A DNA stretch of 64,000 nt from Thioclava electrotropha (GCF_002085925.2 NZ_CP053562.1:786001-850000), one strand, 5' to 3'. Positions 1 to 8,479 are shown, numbered from the stretch's first letter. Notes: generated by a model not told the origin, from the letters alone. Numbers and translations are program-made.

Positions 1-83
1 GCGGCCAGGCTGGTCGCGGTGCGGTGTGCCTTCAGGTAGGTTGCGTCGATCATCACGGTCTTTTTCTCTCCGTTTTCGGAGCC
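1..83 (-). mobile_element. IS5-family transposase fragment, cut by the window edge
   Basis: Reading the minus strand from about 83 to 1 gives a frame containing TVMIDATYLKAHRTATSLA, the strongly conserved segment around the first catalytic Asp of IS5-type DDE transposases. The frame runs off the left edge, so the C-terminal part lies outside the window. Upstream (83 to about 115) the frame stays open, with a possible ATG at 113-111, but similarity to the family is no longer obvious. In two-ORF IS5 subgroups the second ORF starts close to this motif, so an intact element is possible. No terminal inverted repeat was recognised. Confidence 0.7.
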
Positions 84-196
84 GTGAATCACGCGACGCA
101 ACACAAATCGATGCATCCTGACCCTAGGCCTCGGTCGCGCTCGACCGGCAGCGCGCAACGAATGTCGGCTTCGTTCCATATCGCTTCGACCGAACG

Positions 197-237
197 AAAA
201 GACAAAAGCCGGGTGGCGCAAGACGCGCGCACCCGGC
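197..237 (-). terminator. Rho-independent terminator of the pxp/ABC operon
   Basis: On the minus strand, just past the stop of the permease gene at 250, an inverted repeat with GCCGGGTG and CACCCGGC arms encloses a GC-rich loop. It is followed directly by TTTTGTCTTTT. Position, stem and T-run fit an intrinsic terminator ending the eight-gene operon that starts at 8254. Confidence 0.8.
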
Positions 238-249
238 CAGGTTGGTCTC

Positions 250-1257
250 TTAGCCCTTCACGATCATCCGGTAGCGCAGCTGGTCGAAGATCACGGCGCA
301 GATGAGCAACAGACCGATGAGCACCATCTGCATGTAGGAGCTGACCTGCGCGAGGTTCATCCCGTTTTGCATAAGAATGATGAAGAAGGCGCCGAGCACG
401 ACATTCTCCACCCGGCCGATCCCGCCGCGCAGCGAGACCCCGGCGATGACGCAGGCCGCGATGCTCTCCATTGCGATCGTGCCGCCAAGGTTCGCATCGC
501 CGCTCTCGACGCGCGCGGTCAGCAACAGACCGGTCAGGGCCGCGATCACGGCGCAAAGCCCATAGACGAGGATCAGCGTGCCGCGGGTGTTGATCGCCGA
601 CAGATGCGCCGCCTTTATATTGCCGCCGACGGCATAGATCCGGGCGCCGACGCGGGTGCGGGCCATCAGCACCCACATCACGATGATGGCGATCACGGCG
701 ATCACCACGGGCACGGGCACCCCGAACACCCTACCGAAGCCGAACGTGTCACCGAAGGCGAAGGGCAGGCCCGAAACCGGCACGCCCCCGGTCAGGAACA
801 GCGCAAGCCCGGTGCCGACAGACGAGACGCCCAGCGTCATGATGAAGGGCGAGACGTCGAATAGCGCGACGCCGATCCCGTTCACCGCACCCACGATCAG
901 CGCGACCGCGAAGCCTGCGAAGGCCCCGATCAGGATCACGAGCCAGATCGCATCGGGGAAGATCTGTGCGGCCCATGTCATCGCCAGCGCCGAGACGACG
1001 GAGCTGAGCGCGATCACCGTGCCCACAGAGAGGTCGAAGCCCCCCGAGATCAGCACCAGCATCTGGCCCAGCGACACGAGCACCAGATAGACCGATTGCC
1101 TTGCCACGTTGATCAGGTTCTGCGGCGACAGGAAGTTCGGCGCGGCGAGGGTGAAGATCACGACGGCCGCGATGAGGAAGAACGGCAGCACGCCGAGCTT
1201 GATGAAGATACGCAGCGGCAGCGCCGCCAGCGAAGGCTTGGAATTGGCCTGCATCAT
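250..1257 (-). CDS. ABC transporter permease, RbsC/sugar type
   Basis: This 335-residue polytopic membrane protein belongs to the branched-chain amino acid/ribose permease family (BPD_transp_2). About nine hydrophobic segments are visible, beginning with one at residues 18-40. The central segment with SGGFDLSVGTVIALSS is the family hallmark. It should form the membrane channel with the ATPase encoded just upstream; the genes overlap by four bases (ATGA), which implies translational coupling. It is the last gene of the operon and is followed by a strong terminator. Substrate is not readable from the sequence; the operon context suggests a 5-oxoproline-like or amide compound rather than a sugar. 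Confidence 0.9.
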   Translation of the reverse strand: MMQANSKPSLAALPLRIFIKLGVLPFFLIAAVVIFTLAAPNFLSPQNLINVARQSVYLVLVSLGQMLVLISGGFDLSVGTVIALSSVVSALAMTWAAQIFPDAIWLVILIGAFAGFAVALIVGAVNGIGVALFDVSPFIMTLGVSSVGTGLALFLTGGVPVSGLPFAFGDTFGFGRVFGVPVPVVIAVIAIIVMWVLMARTRVGARIYAVGGNIKAAHLSAINTRGTLILVYGLCAVIAALTGLLLTARVESGDANLGGTIAMESIAACVIAGVSLRGGIGRVENVVLGAFFIILMQNGMNLAQVSSYMQMVLIGLLLICAVIFDQLRYRMIVKG

Positions 1258-2780
1258 GCGGGGCTTCCTTCTGTGTCTTTTTGTGTCTGTTGGGAGGCGC
1301 CGGGCTGGTCGAAGAAATAGCGCAGGACGATGTCCTCGCGCAGATCCTCGCGCGGCAGCTCGGCGGTGATCTTGCCATTGGCGAGCACGATGGCGCGGTG
1401 GGCGAGGTTCATCACCTCGGGCAGATCCGACGAGATCACCACCACGGCCTTTCCGGCCTCGGCCAGTTCCGCGATCAGCCGGTAGAGCGCCGCGCGGGTG
1501 CCCATGTCGACGCCCACGGTCGGCTCGTCGAAGATGTAGAGATCGGCCTCATGCCCGAAGGCCTTGCCGAACAGCACCTTCTGCTGATTGCCGCCCGAGA
1601 GCTTGCCGACGACGCGGCTGCGGTAGCTCTCATGCAGTTCGACATGGCCGAAGATTTCCGCCGCGCGGGTGCTCAGCTGACGCGAGCGCAGCAGCGGGCC
1701 GCCCTCGGCCATCAGGTCCATCACCAGATTGCCGCGCGGCGTCTCGGCGAGGATCAGGCCCTCGTGCTTGCGGTCGGGCGAGAGATACCACGCGCCCGCC
1801 TTCACCAGCTTGCGGGTCTGTGCGCCGGTGACGTCCCGGCCCTTGAAGCGGACCTGTCCGGTATGGGTCGGATTGAGCCCCATCACCGAGCGGAACAGCC
1901 GCGACTTGCCCGAGCCCACGAGGCCCGCGACGCCGAGCACCTCGCCCCGGCGCACCCCGAAGGAGGCATGATCTATGCCGGGGGCGCTGAGGTTTTGCAC
2001 GTCGAGGACGACTTCGCCGGGCGTATGGGCGATGGTCGGGTAGATGTCGCGAATTTCGCGTCCGGCCATCATGTCCACGAGCGACTGCTCGGTCATCTCG
2101 GCCATCGGCGCGGTGCCGATATGCGCGCCGTCGCGCAGCACCGTCACACGCTCTGCGATGCGCTCGAATTCATGCACGCGGTGCGAGATATAGATGATCC
2201 CCACACCCTCGGATTTGAGCCGCCCGATCACCTCGAAGAGCTGATCGACCTCGCGATCGGTCAGCGAGGCGGTGGGCTCGTCGAGGATCAGGACCGACAG
2301 ATCGCCCTGCATCGCCTTCGCGATCTCGACCATCTGCTGTTGCGCCCGCGACAGGCGCGCCACGGTCAGGTCCGGGTCGATGTCGAAGTTCAGATCGGTC
2401 AGGATCTGCTTTGCCCGCTGGCGCATCGCGCGCGGCGACAGGAAGGGGCCGACGCCCGGCTCGTGACCCAGAAACATGTTCTGCGCCACGCTCATCGTCG
2501 GGATCAGCGAGAATTCTTGAAAAACGGTATGGATGCCTTTGGCCTGCGCATCGGCCACCGAGGCGAACTGGACCGGCTCGCCGCGCATCTCGATCGTGCC
2601 GGAAGTCGGGGTATTGGCGCCCGCCAGCAGCGAGATCATCGTCGATTTCCCCGCGCCGTTCTCACCGAACAGCACATGCAGCTCACCCGCATAGAGGTCG
2701 AAATCGACGGCATCGAGGGCGAGGACACCCGGATAGGCCTTGCTCAGCCCATGCGCCTGTAGAAGCGGTTTGCTCGTCAT
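1254..2780 (-). CDS. Sugar-type ABC transporter ATPase with two nucleotide-binding domains (RbsA/XylG family)
   Basis: This 508-residue protein carries two ABC domains in tandem. The first has Walker A GENGAGKST (about residues 39-47), a degenerate signature LSRAQQQ and Walker B LILDEPTASLT. The second has an atypical P-loop GLVGSGKSR, signature LSGGNQQKV and Walker B YIFDEPTVGVD. This asymmetric pattern is usual for RbsA/MglA-type importers, so it is not damage. It energises the neighbouring permease and works with the periplasmic binding protein encoded upstream. It is separated from that gene by 65 bases containing a perfect GC-rich hairpin. Confidence 0.92.
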   Translation of the reverse strand: MTSKPLLQAHGLSKAYPGVLALDAVDFDLYAGELHVLFGENGAGKSTMISLLAGANTPTSGTIEMRGEPVQFASVADAQAKGIHTVFQEFSLIPTMSVAQNMFLGHEPGVGPFLSPRAMRQRAKQILTDLNFDIDPDLTVARLSRAQQQMVEIAKAMQGDLSVLILDEPTASLTDREVDQLFEVIGRLKSEGVGIIYISHRVHEFERIAERVTVLRDGAHIGTAPMAEMTEQSLVDMMAGREIRDIYPTIAHTPGEVVLDVQNLSAPGIDHASFGVRRGEVLGVAGLVGSGKSRLFRSVMGLNPTHTGQVRFKGRDVTGAQTRKLVKAGAWYLSPDRKHEGLILAETPRGNLVMDLMAEGGPLLRSRQLSTRAAEIFGHVELHESYRSRVVGKLSGGNQQKVLFGKAFGHEADLYIFDEPTVGVDMGTRAALYRLIAELAEAGKAVVVISSDLPEVMNLAHRAIVLANGKITAELPREDLREDIVLRYFFDQPGASQQTQKDTEGSPA

Positions 2781-2805
2781 TTGCTGTCTCCCAGGGCAGG
2801 AATTG

Positions 2806-2839
2806 GCGGCGCCGGCGGAAGGGGGAGGGCCGGCGCCGC
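2806..2839 (-). other. Intercistronic GC-rich hairpin after the binding-protein gene
   Basis: A perfect 11-base inverted repeat (2806-2816 and 2829-2839) with a 12-base loop lies between the stop of the binding-protein gene (2846) and the start of the ATPase gene (2780). No T-run follows. It more likely protects the upstream mRNA segment or attenuates transcription than terminates fully. Similar hairpins follow the other two binding-protein genes in this window. Confidence 0.6.
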
Positions 2840-2845
2840 GGGTCG

Positions 2846-3916
2846 TCAGTTCACCGAGAAGACCGGCTGGAAGCCGTCCGGGGGCAGCACCGCGGAACGC
2901 GGCGTGTCTTCGATATTGTCCTTGGTGATGACGAAGATCTTCGGACCGACATGCTTCACGTAGTCCTTGCCTTCGAGGATCCGCACCGCCTGATCGACCG
3001 CGATCCGGCCCTGGATGACCATCGAGTCCGCCGGGGCCGCCTCGATGAAGCCGCGCTGGATGCCGCTATAGACGCCGGGCGTCAGGTAGAAGGCGAGGTT
3101 GCCGACCTTGTCGGTCAGGCCGCGCTCGCGCAGCAGGCCCTGTGCCACTTCCGCGGTCACTGCGGTGCCCGCGATGTAGCTCACTTCCGGGTTCGCCTGC
3201 AGCACGTCTTCAACGAGCTTGAGCTGGGCTTCCTTGCCGGTATCGCCATAGCGCGGCTCGAGCACTTTCACGGCCGAGCCCTTCACGGCTTCCATGAAGC
3301 CCTTGTTCGCGGCTTCGACCCAACCGGCGCCTGCCGGGCCCGGGAACCAGCCGACGGTCACTTCGTCGCTGCCCTCGGGGTGCTTCTGCGCGAGGTAGGA
3401 GCCGATTTCTTTGCCCATCGTCTCGAAGGAGACGAGCGACTTGGCCGCGAGGTCGGGCGAGGACATGCCGTTGACGAGGTCGATGACGGGGATGTCCTTG
3501 TCGGCCAGTTCCTTCACGACCGAGTTCAGGCCGTCATAGGAGATCGCCCCGATGATGACCGCCTGCGCGCCACCGGCGGCACAGTCCTCGATCTGGCTGA
3601 TCTGCTTGGCGAGGTTGGTGTAGCCACCGGCCTCGACCACGTTCAGGCTGACGCCTTCGCGCTTGGCCTCTTCGGTCACGCCGTAATCGACGCCCAGCCA
3701 ATAGGCATCTTTCATATGCGGGAAGGAGACGCAGATCTTGTAATCCTTGTCGGCCTTGGCCAGCGCCTCATATTCGATGGGCTGGGCGGTGCCATCGGCG
3801 GAGAAGGCCGGGACGACCTCTTCGGCGGGGTAGGGGAACCACGCATCCTCGGCCATGGCCGGGAGCGCGGCACACGTAGCGCCCAGAAGCGCGACGGATG
3901 TCAGGACATGTTTCAT
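2846..3916 (-). CDS. Periplasmic substrate-binding protein, TorT-like (sugar-type ABC importer)
   Basis: This 356-residue secreted protein has a clear Sec signal peptide (about residues 1-22, cleavage after AMA). The mature part is a type I periplasmic binding fold. The segment CVSFPHMKDAYWLGVDYG closely resembles TorT, the periplasmic sensor partner of TMAO two-component systems. Here it sits beside a complete RbsA/RbsC-type transporter and no TorS-like kinase is nearby, so an ABC-transport role is more likely. It lies between pxpC (82 bases upstream) and the ATPase, which suggests it captures the compound processed by the Pxp/Acc enzymes. The ligand is inferred, not shown. Confidence 0.85.
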   Translation of the reverse strand: MKHVLTSVALLGATCAALPAMAEDAWFPYPAEEVVPAFSADGTAQPIEYEALAKADKDYKICVSFPHMKDAYWLGVDYGVTEEAKREGVSLNVVEAGGYTNLAKQISQIEDCAAGGAQAVIIGAISYDGLNSVVKELADKDIPVIDLVNGMSSPDLAAKSLVSFETMGKEIGSYLAQKHPEGSDEVTVGWFPGPAGAGWVEAANKGFMEAVKGSAVKVLEPRYGDTGKEAQLKLVEDVLQANPEVSYIAGTAVTAEVAQGLLRERGLTDKVGNLAFYLTPGVYSGIQRGFIEAAPADSMVIQGRIAVDQAVRILEGKDYVKHVGPKIFVITKDNIEDTPRSAVLPPDGFQPVFSVN

Positions 3917-3998
3917 TGTTCAGAGACCTCTCTGTTGCTTGGTTTGATCGCGGGTTGTCCCCGCTTGTGGAATAGCGTCGGCGCGGGGCGCCCGGGGT

Positions 3999-4967
3999 TT
4001 ACCCGAGCGCGGCGCGGATCTTGTCGAGCCGTTCGCGGCGTGCGGTGCGCGCGGCCAGTGCCTGTTCCATGGTCACTTCGACGAAGCGCACCTTGGTGTT
4101 GGGTTGCAGCTGCCCGATCAGGTCCATATCGGCCGAGATCACCGCGCCGAGGGTGAAGTAGCCCCCGCCCGAGACCGCGTCGCGATGGAGCACGATGGGC
4201 TCCTGTCCGCCCGGCACCTGGATCGAGCCGTAGGAATAACAGCCATCGACGATGTTCGACGGGTCGGAGCCCGCGCCGAAGGGCTGTTCACGCTCGACGA
4301 ATTCCATCGGCGCGCCACCGCGGAAGCGATAGCCCATCCGGTCTGCCTCGGGGGCGACGGTCCATTCATCGGCGAAGAACTGCGCCTGCGAGGCCGGGGT
4401 CAGCCGGTGCCAATAAAGGCCCGGGAGAACCCGCAGGCTGACCGGCGTCTCGACCGGGGCGAGCAGCGCCTTGTCGAGCGTGCGCTCGGTCATGTCCTTG
4501 GACTTGCCGACCGGGATCACGTCGTCCGCCGCGATGGCGCGGCCTTCGACCCCGCCAAGCGCGCCGATCGGATAGGTCGAGCGCGAGCCGAGCGCGCTCG
4601 GCGTGTCGATCCCGCCGCCGAAAGCGATGTAGATGCGCGCGCCGGATTTCAGGAAGCCGAAGCTCAGCGTCTGACCGGCCTTCACGACGAAGGAGGACCA
4701 GCTCTCGCGCGGCTCGCCATCGACCATGATCGGCATCTCGCCACCGGTGACGGCCACGAGCGTGTCATCCTCGAACGTCAGTTCCGGGCCCATGAAGACG
4801 GCTTCCAGACCGGCCTCGGCCTCGTCATTGCCGACCAGCATGTTGGCGACCCGCATCGCGAAGCGATCCATCGCACCGCCTTCGGGAATGCCGAGATGGA
4901 AATAGCCCGGACGACCAAGATCCTGGATCGTCGTCGACAGGCCGGGTTTGACAACCTTAAACGCCAT
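3999..4967 (-). CDS. pxpC: 5-oxoprolinase subunit C / biotin-dependent carboxyltransferase-like (PxpC, KipA, AHS2)
   Basis: The 322-residue product belongs to the AHS2/KipA family: the N-terminal stretch with TTIQDLGRPGYFHLGIPEGG is the family hallmark, and the length is normal. PxpC works with PxpA and PxpB to open 5-oxoproline with ATP in bacteria. The same domain forms half of the carboxyltransferase of urea carboxylase. Its start overlaps the end of pxpB by 11 bases, so the two are translationally coupled. Biotin carboxylase and biotin carrier genes in the same operon raise the possibility of a true biotin-dependent carboxyltransferase role. Confidence 0.9.
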   Translation of the reverse strand: MAFKVVKPGLSTTIQDLGRPGYFHLGIPEGGAMDRFAMRVANMLVGNDEAEAGLEAVFMGPELTFEDDTLVAVTGGEMPIMVDGEPRESWSSFVVKAGQTLSFGFLKSGARIYIAFGGGIDTPSALGSRSTYPIGALGGVEGRAIAADDVIPVGKSKDMTERTLDKALLAPVETPVSLRVLPGLYWHRLTPASQAQFFADEWTVAPEADRMGYRFRGGAPMEFVEREQPFGAGSDPSNIVDGCYSYGSIQVPGGQEPIVLHRDAVSGGGYFTLGAVISADMDLIGQLQPNTKVRFVEVTMEQALAARTARRERLDKIRAALG

Positions 4968-5832
4968 TGAGGGCCTCCATCAGTTTCGCATTGGTGCCCG
5001 CCATATCGGCGTTGAACGCTTCGAGATCGAAGGTCACTTCGGCAATGCGGGGGGTATAGGTGCCGTCTTTCACGGCGGCCTCGATCCGGTCGAACTCGGC
5101 GCGGTCGATCGGTTTCCACTTCACGATGTCGCCGGGTTTGAAGAAGACCATGAAGTCTTGCAGATAGGAGACGGTCTGGGTCGGATCGAAGATCGTCATC
5201 GGGGTGATGCCGAACATCTGGTAGCCGCCCGCGCCGCGCACCGAGTAGATGCAGCCGAAGCAGCCGCCGATACCGACCGTATGCTTGGGCGTGTCGGTCC
5301 GGGGGCGCAGGTATTTCGGCACCTCGATCTGCTTCTCGCGCTCGACGAGCTGGTAAAGGAACGGCAAGCCCGCCACGAACCCCACCATCGAGACGAACCA
5401 CGGCTGCGAGTGATAGGCTTCGATGAAGGCTTCCACGCTGTCATAGCCGTTGATCCGCGCGGCATATTCGAGATCGGTCGCCTCCGGATCCTGATGGCGT
5501 TCGCGGAACCGCATCAGGGTCTCGTGGGTCCAGGGGTCCTGGAAATAGACCGGGACCTCGACGATCCTCGTGTCGAGGCGCTTCTCGCCGGCCTCGGCCT
5601 TGTGTTCGAGCTCCTTGATCCGCGCCATCATCTCGTCGGGCGAGATCACGTCGGGGTTGAAGCGCACTTCAAAGCTGGCATTGGCGGGGCAGATCTCGGT
5701 CACGCCGGGAATGTTCGCCTCGGCCACGGCGTTGCGCAGCGACAGTGCTACGAAGAAGGCTTCGAGCGACATCTCCTCGTCGACCTCGACATAGACGTGC
5801 TCGTCGCCGCCAAAGGAATACCTTGTCTTCAT
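4957..5832 (-). CDS. pxpB: 5-oxoprolinase subunit B / carboxyltransferase-like (PxpB, KipI, AHS1)
   Basis: This 291-residue protein of the AHS1/KipI family carries the characteristic GGCFGCIYSVRGAGGYQMFG segment near residues 193-212. It pairs with PxpC; together they correspond to the split carboxyltransferase part of urea carboxylase. The start is set by GGAG seven to ten bases upstream of the ATG. Only nine bases separate it from the biotin carboxylase gene upstream. It is somewhat longer than typical stand-alone KipI proteins (roughly 220-240 residues), with an insert in the middle (about residues 85-165) that has no recognised motif. Confidence 0.88.
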   Translation of the reverse strand: MKTRYSFGGDEHVYVEVDEEMSLEAFFVALSLRNAVAEANIPGVTEICPANASFEVRFNPDVISPDEMMARIKELEHKAEAGEKRLDTRIVEVPVYFQDPWTHETLMRFRERHQDPEATDLEYAARINGYDSVEAFIEAYHSQPWFVSMVGFVAGLPFLYQLVEREKQIEVPKYLRPRTDTPKHTVGIGGCFGCIYSVRGAGGYQMFGITPMTIFDPTQTVSYLQDFMVFFKPGDIVKWKPIDRAEFDRIEAAVKDGTYTPRIAEVTFDLEAFNADMAGTNAKLMEALNGV

Positions 5833-5841
5833 GGGGATCTC

Positions 5842-7215
5842 CTATGCTGCGTCGGTTGCGGTGAGGTTGCCGGCATCGAGCCACGGCTCGAGCCATTGCG
5901 TATGGAAGTCGCCGGCGCGCACGCCCGGATCGGCGGCGAGCGCCAGATGCAGGGGCGTGGTGGTCTTCAGGCCGCCGATTTCCAGGTCTTTCAGCGTCTC
6001 GGCCATCAGATCGATCGCGGCCTCGCGGGTCGGCGCATGAACGATCATCTTGCCCAGAAGCGAGTCGTAGAAGGGCGGGATCTGATAGCCCTCATAGAGG
6101 AAGTGATCGAAGCGCAGACCTTCGCCTTCGGGGATCGACAGCGAGGCCACGTTGCCGGGGAAGGGCATAAACTGCATCAGCGGATCCTCGGCATTGAGGC
6201 GCACCTCGATCGCATGGCCCGTGCAGGTGATCTGATCTTGCGTGACGGGCAGCGTCTCGCCGCCCGCGATGCGCAGCATCATGGCGACCAGATCGAGCCC
6301 GGTGATCATCTCGGTCACGGGATGTTCGACCTGAATACGGGTGTTCATCTCGATGAAGTAGAACTCATCGGCGGCCGCATCGTAGAGGTATTCGATCGTG
6401 CCCGCGCCGCGGTAGTTCACGGCTTCGGCCAAAGCGACGGCCGCGTTGCACATCGCCTCGCGGGTGGCGTCCGGCAGGCCGAAGGCCGGGGCTTCTTCCC
6501 AGACCTTCTGGCGGCGGCGCTGCAGCGAACATTCGCGCTCGTAGCAATGGACCGCGGCCCCCGTGCCGTCACCGAGGATCTGCACCTCGATATGGCGCGG
6601 ATTGACGATCACCTTTTCAAGATAGAGGCCACCGTCGCCGAAAGCCGCTTCGGCCTCGGCGCGGGCCTGCGGGGCGAGACGGGCCAGCTCGGCCGCGTCC
6701 TGCGCGATCCGGATGCCGCGCCCACCGCCACCGGCGGCGGCCTTGATCATCACCGGGTAGCCGATCTCCTCCGCCACGCTCAGCGCCTCGTCTGCCGTGA
6801 TGCGCCCGTCAGAGCCGGGCACCGTCGGCACGCCCGCCTCTTTCGCGGCGATCCGGGCGGCGACCTTGTCGCCCATCCGCTCGATCGTCTCAGCCTTGGG
6901 GCCGACGAAGATCATCCCGGCGTCTTCCACGGCGCGGGCGAAATCGGCGTTCTCGGCGAGAAATCCGTAGCCCGGATGGACCGCATCGGCGCCTGCGTCT
7001 TTCGCGGCCGCCACGACGGATGGGATGTTCAGGTAGGATTTCGCAGCCGGGGCAGGCCCGACGCAGACCGCCTCGTCGGCGAGCCGGACCGCCAGCATCT
7101 CGGCATCGGCCTCGGAATAGGCCTGCACCGTCTTGATGCCGAGCGATTGCGCGGCGCGGATGATCCGCACGGCGATCTCGCCCCGGTTTGCAATGAAGAG
7201 AGTTTCGATCGCCAT
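5842..7215 (-). CDS. accC: Biotin carboxylase subunit (AccC-like)
   Basis: The 457-residue product begins MAIETLFIANRGEIAVRI, the usual biotin carboxylase N-terminus, so the ATG at 7215 is chosen although the frame stays open 63 bases further upstream. It has the ATP-grasp glycine-rich loop KAAAGGGGRGIR and the signature EMNTRIQVEHPVTEM. It would carboxylate biotin on the small carrier encoded four bases upstream. Sitting between carrier and pxpBC genes, it is probably an operon-specific paralogue rather than the housekeeping acetyl-CoA carboxylase subunit. No CoA-carboxyltransferase genes (accA/accD) are nearby. Confidence 0.92.
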   Translation of the reverse strand: MAIETLFIANRGEIAVRIIRAAQSLGIKTVQAYSEADAEMLAVRLADEAVCVGPAPAAKSYLNIPSVVAAAKDAGADAVHPGYGFLAENADFARAVEDAGMIFVGPKAETIERMGDKVAARIAAKEAGVPTVPGSDGRITADEALSVAEEIGYPVMIKAAAGGGGRGIRIAQDAAELARLAPQARAEAEAAFGDGGLYLEKVIVNPRHIEVQILGDGTGAAVHCYERECSLQRRRQKVWEEAPAFGLPDATREAMCNAAVALAEAVNYRGAGTIEYLYDAAADEFYFIEMNTRIQVEHPVTEMITGLDLVAMMLRIAGGETLPVTQDQITCTGHAIEVRLNAEDPLMQFMPFPGNVASLSIPEGEGLRFDHFLYEGYQIPPFYDSLLGKMIVHAPTREAAIDLMAETLKDLEIGGLKTTTPLHLALAADPGVRAGDFHTQWLEPWLDAGNLTATDAA

Positions 7216-7219
7216 TGGA

Positions 7220-7453
7220 TCAGCCCATCTTCGCGAGCACATCGCCCGCCGAAACCGGCGTCGCATCCGCCGCGGCATAGTCCGAGAAGGTGCCCGCGGC
7301 CTCGGCTTTCACCTCGATGAAGGTCTTCATCACCTCGATCAGCCCGATCGTGTCGCCGACCGCGACCGCGTCGCCCGCGGATTTGAACGGCGCCGAATTC
7401 GGGTCAGGCTTGTGGTAGAAAGTTCCGGGAAGCGGGGAAACGATATCCGTCAT
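7220..7453 (-). CDS. accB: Small biotin carboxyl carrier protein (AccB-like biotinyl domain)
   Basis: At 77 residues, this is just the biotinyl/lipoyl domain. The attachment site is IEVMKTFIEV, with Lys at about residue 43. It lacks the N-terminal Pro/Ala-rich arm of the housekeeping AccB. An AGGAGAG site lies just before its ATG. It is 12 bases downstream of pxpA and four bases upstream of accC. As a free-standing carrier it could shuttle carboxybiotin between AccC and the PxpB/PxpC carboxyltransferase-like pair. Confidence 0.9.
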   Translation of the reverse strand: MTDIVSPLPGTFYHKPDPNSAPFKSAGDAVAVGDTIGLIEVMKTFIEVKAEAAGTFSDYAAADATPVSAGDVLAKMG

Positions 7454-7465
7454 GGCTCTCTCCTG

Positions 7466-8254
7466 TCAGGTCTTTTCATTTTCAGCGAGAACCATCGCCG
7501 CGGGGGCAATGGTGACGCCGTTTTCTTGCAGTGCAGTCTTGATCGCGTGGCCGATTTCCAGCGCACCGGGCGTGTCCGAGTGGAAGCAGATCGACTCGAA
7601 CTCCACCGTAATCGTCTTTCCGGTGACCGTCTCGACGGTGTTCTCGAGGCAGGCGCGCACGCATTTCGCCGCGAGCTTCTTGGGGTCGGGCGCGGAGACG
7701 TGGCGGGCGAAGACGATCGAGCCGCTGTCGTCATAGTCACGGTCGGCATAGAACTCGCGCACGACCGGCTGACCGAGGCGCTTGGCGACCGCGTAGGTCT
7801 TTGAGATATCCATGCAGAACAGGATCAGCCCCGGCGCGTAGCGTTGCAGCGTCTCGACCAGATGGCGCGAGAGGTCCTCGTTGCGCGCGGCTTCCATGTA
7901 GAGCGCGCCGTGCGGTTTGACGTGCTGCAGCGGCACCCCGTAGCGGCGGCCGAATTCGCGCATCGCCCCCACCTGGTAAATGATGTCGTTCACCAGCTCC
8001 TCGGAGCTTGCGTTGATGTGGCGGCGCCCGAAACCGACGAGATCGCGATAGCCGGGATGCGCGCCGAGACCAACGGAATGCTGATGGCAGAGCTTCGCGA
8101 CCCGGTTCATCTGCATCGGGTCGCCGGCGTGAAAACCGTTCGCGACATTGGCCGAGGAGATCAGCGGCATCAGCTGATCATCCGGCGCGCCAGCCATGGC
8201 CCAATGGCCGAAGCCTTCTCCGAGGTCACAGTTCAGGTCGATGAGTTTCGGCAT
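7466..8254 (-). CDS. pxpA: 5-oxoprolinase subunit A (PxpA, LamB/YcsF family)
   Basis: This 262-residue cytoplasmic protein of the LamB/YcsF family begins with the diagnostic IDLNCDLGEGFGHW segment and contains SSANVANGFHAGDP and KPHGALY, all conserved. PxpA acts with PxpB/PxpC in ATP-dependent opening of 5-oxoproline (pyroglutamate). It is the first gene of the operon; its promoter must lie in the 225-base gap shared with the divergent LysR gene. The name LamB here refers to the Aspergillus lactam-utilisation protein, not the maltoporin. Confidence 0.92.
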   Translation of the reverse strand: MPKLIDLNCDLGEGFGHWAMAGAPDDQLMPLISSANVANGFHAGDPMQMNRVAKLCHQHSVGLGAHPGYRDLVGFGRRHINASSEELVNDIIYQVGAMREFGRRYGVPLQHVKPHGALYMEAARNEDLSRHLVETLQRYAPGLILFCMDISKTYAVAKRLGQPVVREFYADRDYDDSGSIVFARHVSAPDPKKLAAKCVRACLENTVETVTGKTITVEFESICFHSDTPGALEIGHAIKTALQENGVTIAPAAMVLAENEKT

Positions 8255-8331
8255 GTCTCTTCCCAGATCTCTGTTGCAAGATCAGCTTTCGACAATGTGA
8301 TCGACATGTAAAATTCTAATATCACCGACAG

Positions 8332-8354
8332 CTTTATCGTGTTATCCGATAAAG
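8332..8354. promoter_or_regulatory. LysR-type operator between pxpA and its regulator
   Basis: A perfect inverted repeat, CTTTATC (8332-8338) and GATAAAG (8348-8354), with a nine-base spacer lies in the divergent gap. It contains ATC-N9-GAT, the classic T-N11-A LysR box. It is 78 bases upstream of the pxpA start and 125 bases upstream of the LysR start. This is a strong candidate for the recognition site of the adjacent regulator; binding itself is inferred. Confidence 0.65.
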
Positions 8355-8479
8355 GTGGGTCGCGACGTCATGTGTAACCCATTGAAAAATAGAACTCTGA
8401 TTTTGCGCTGTGCAGATTGCGAACGTTGGGTATCTGAAATGGCGGGATGCCATTATCGGAAAATCCGAAAGGAGACGGC

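Noticed and set aside
4948..7320. Very long open frame on the plus strand opposite pxpB and accC
   Set aside because: Its translation is rich in His, Arg, Asp and Gly without domain signal, and it runs antisense to well-supported genes; such frames are common in GC-rich DNA.
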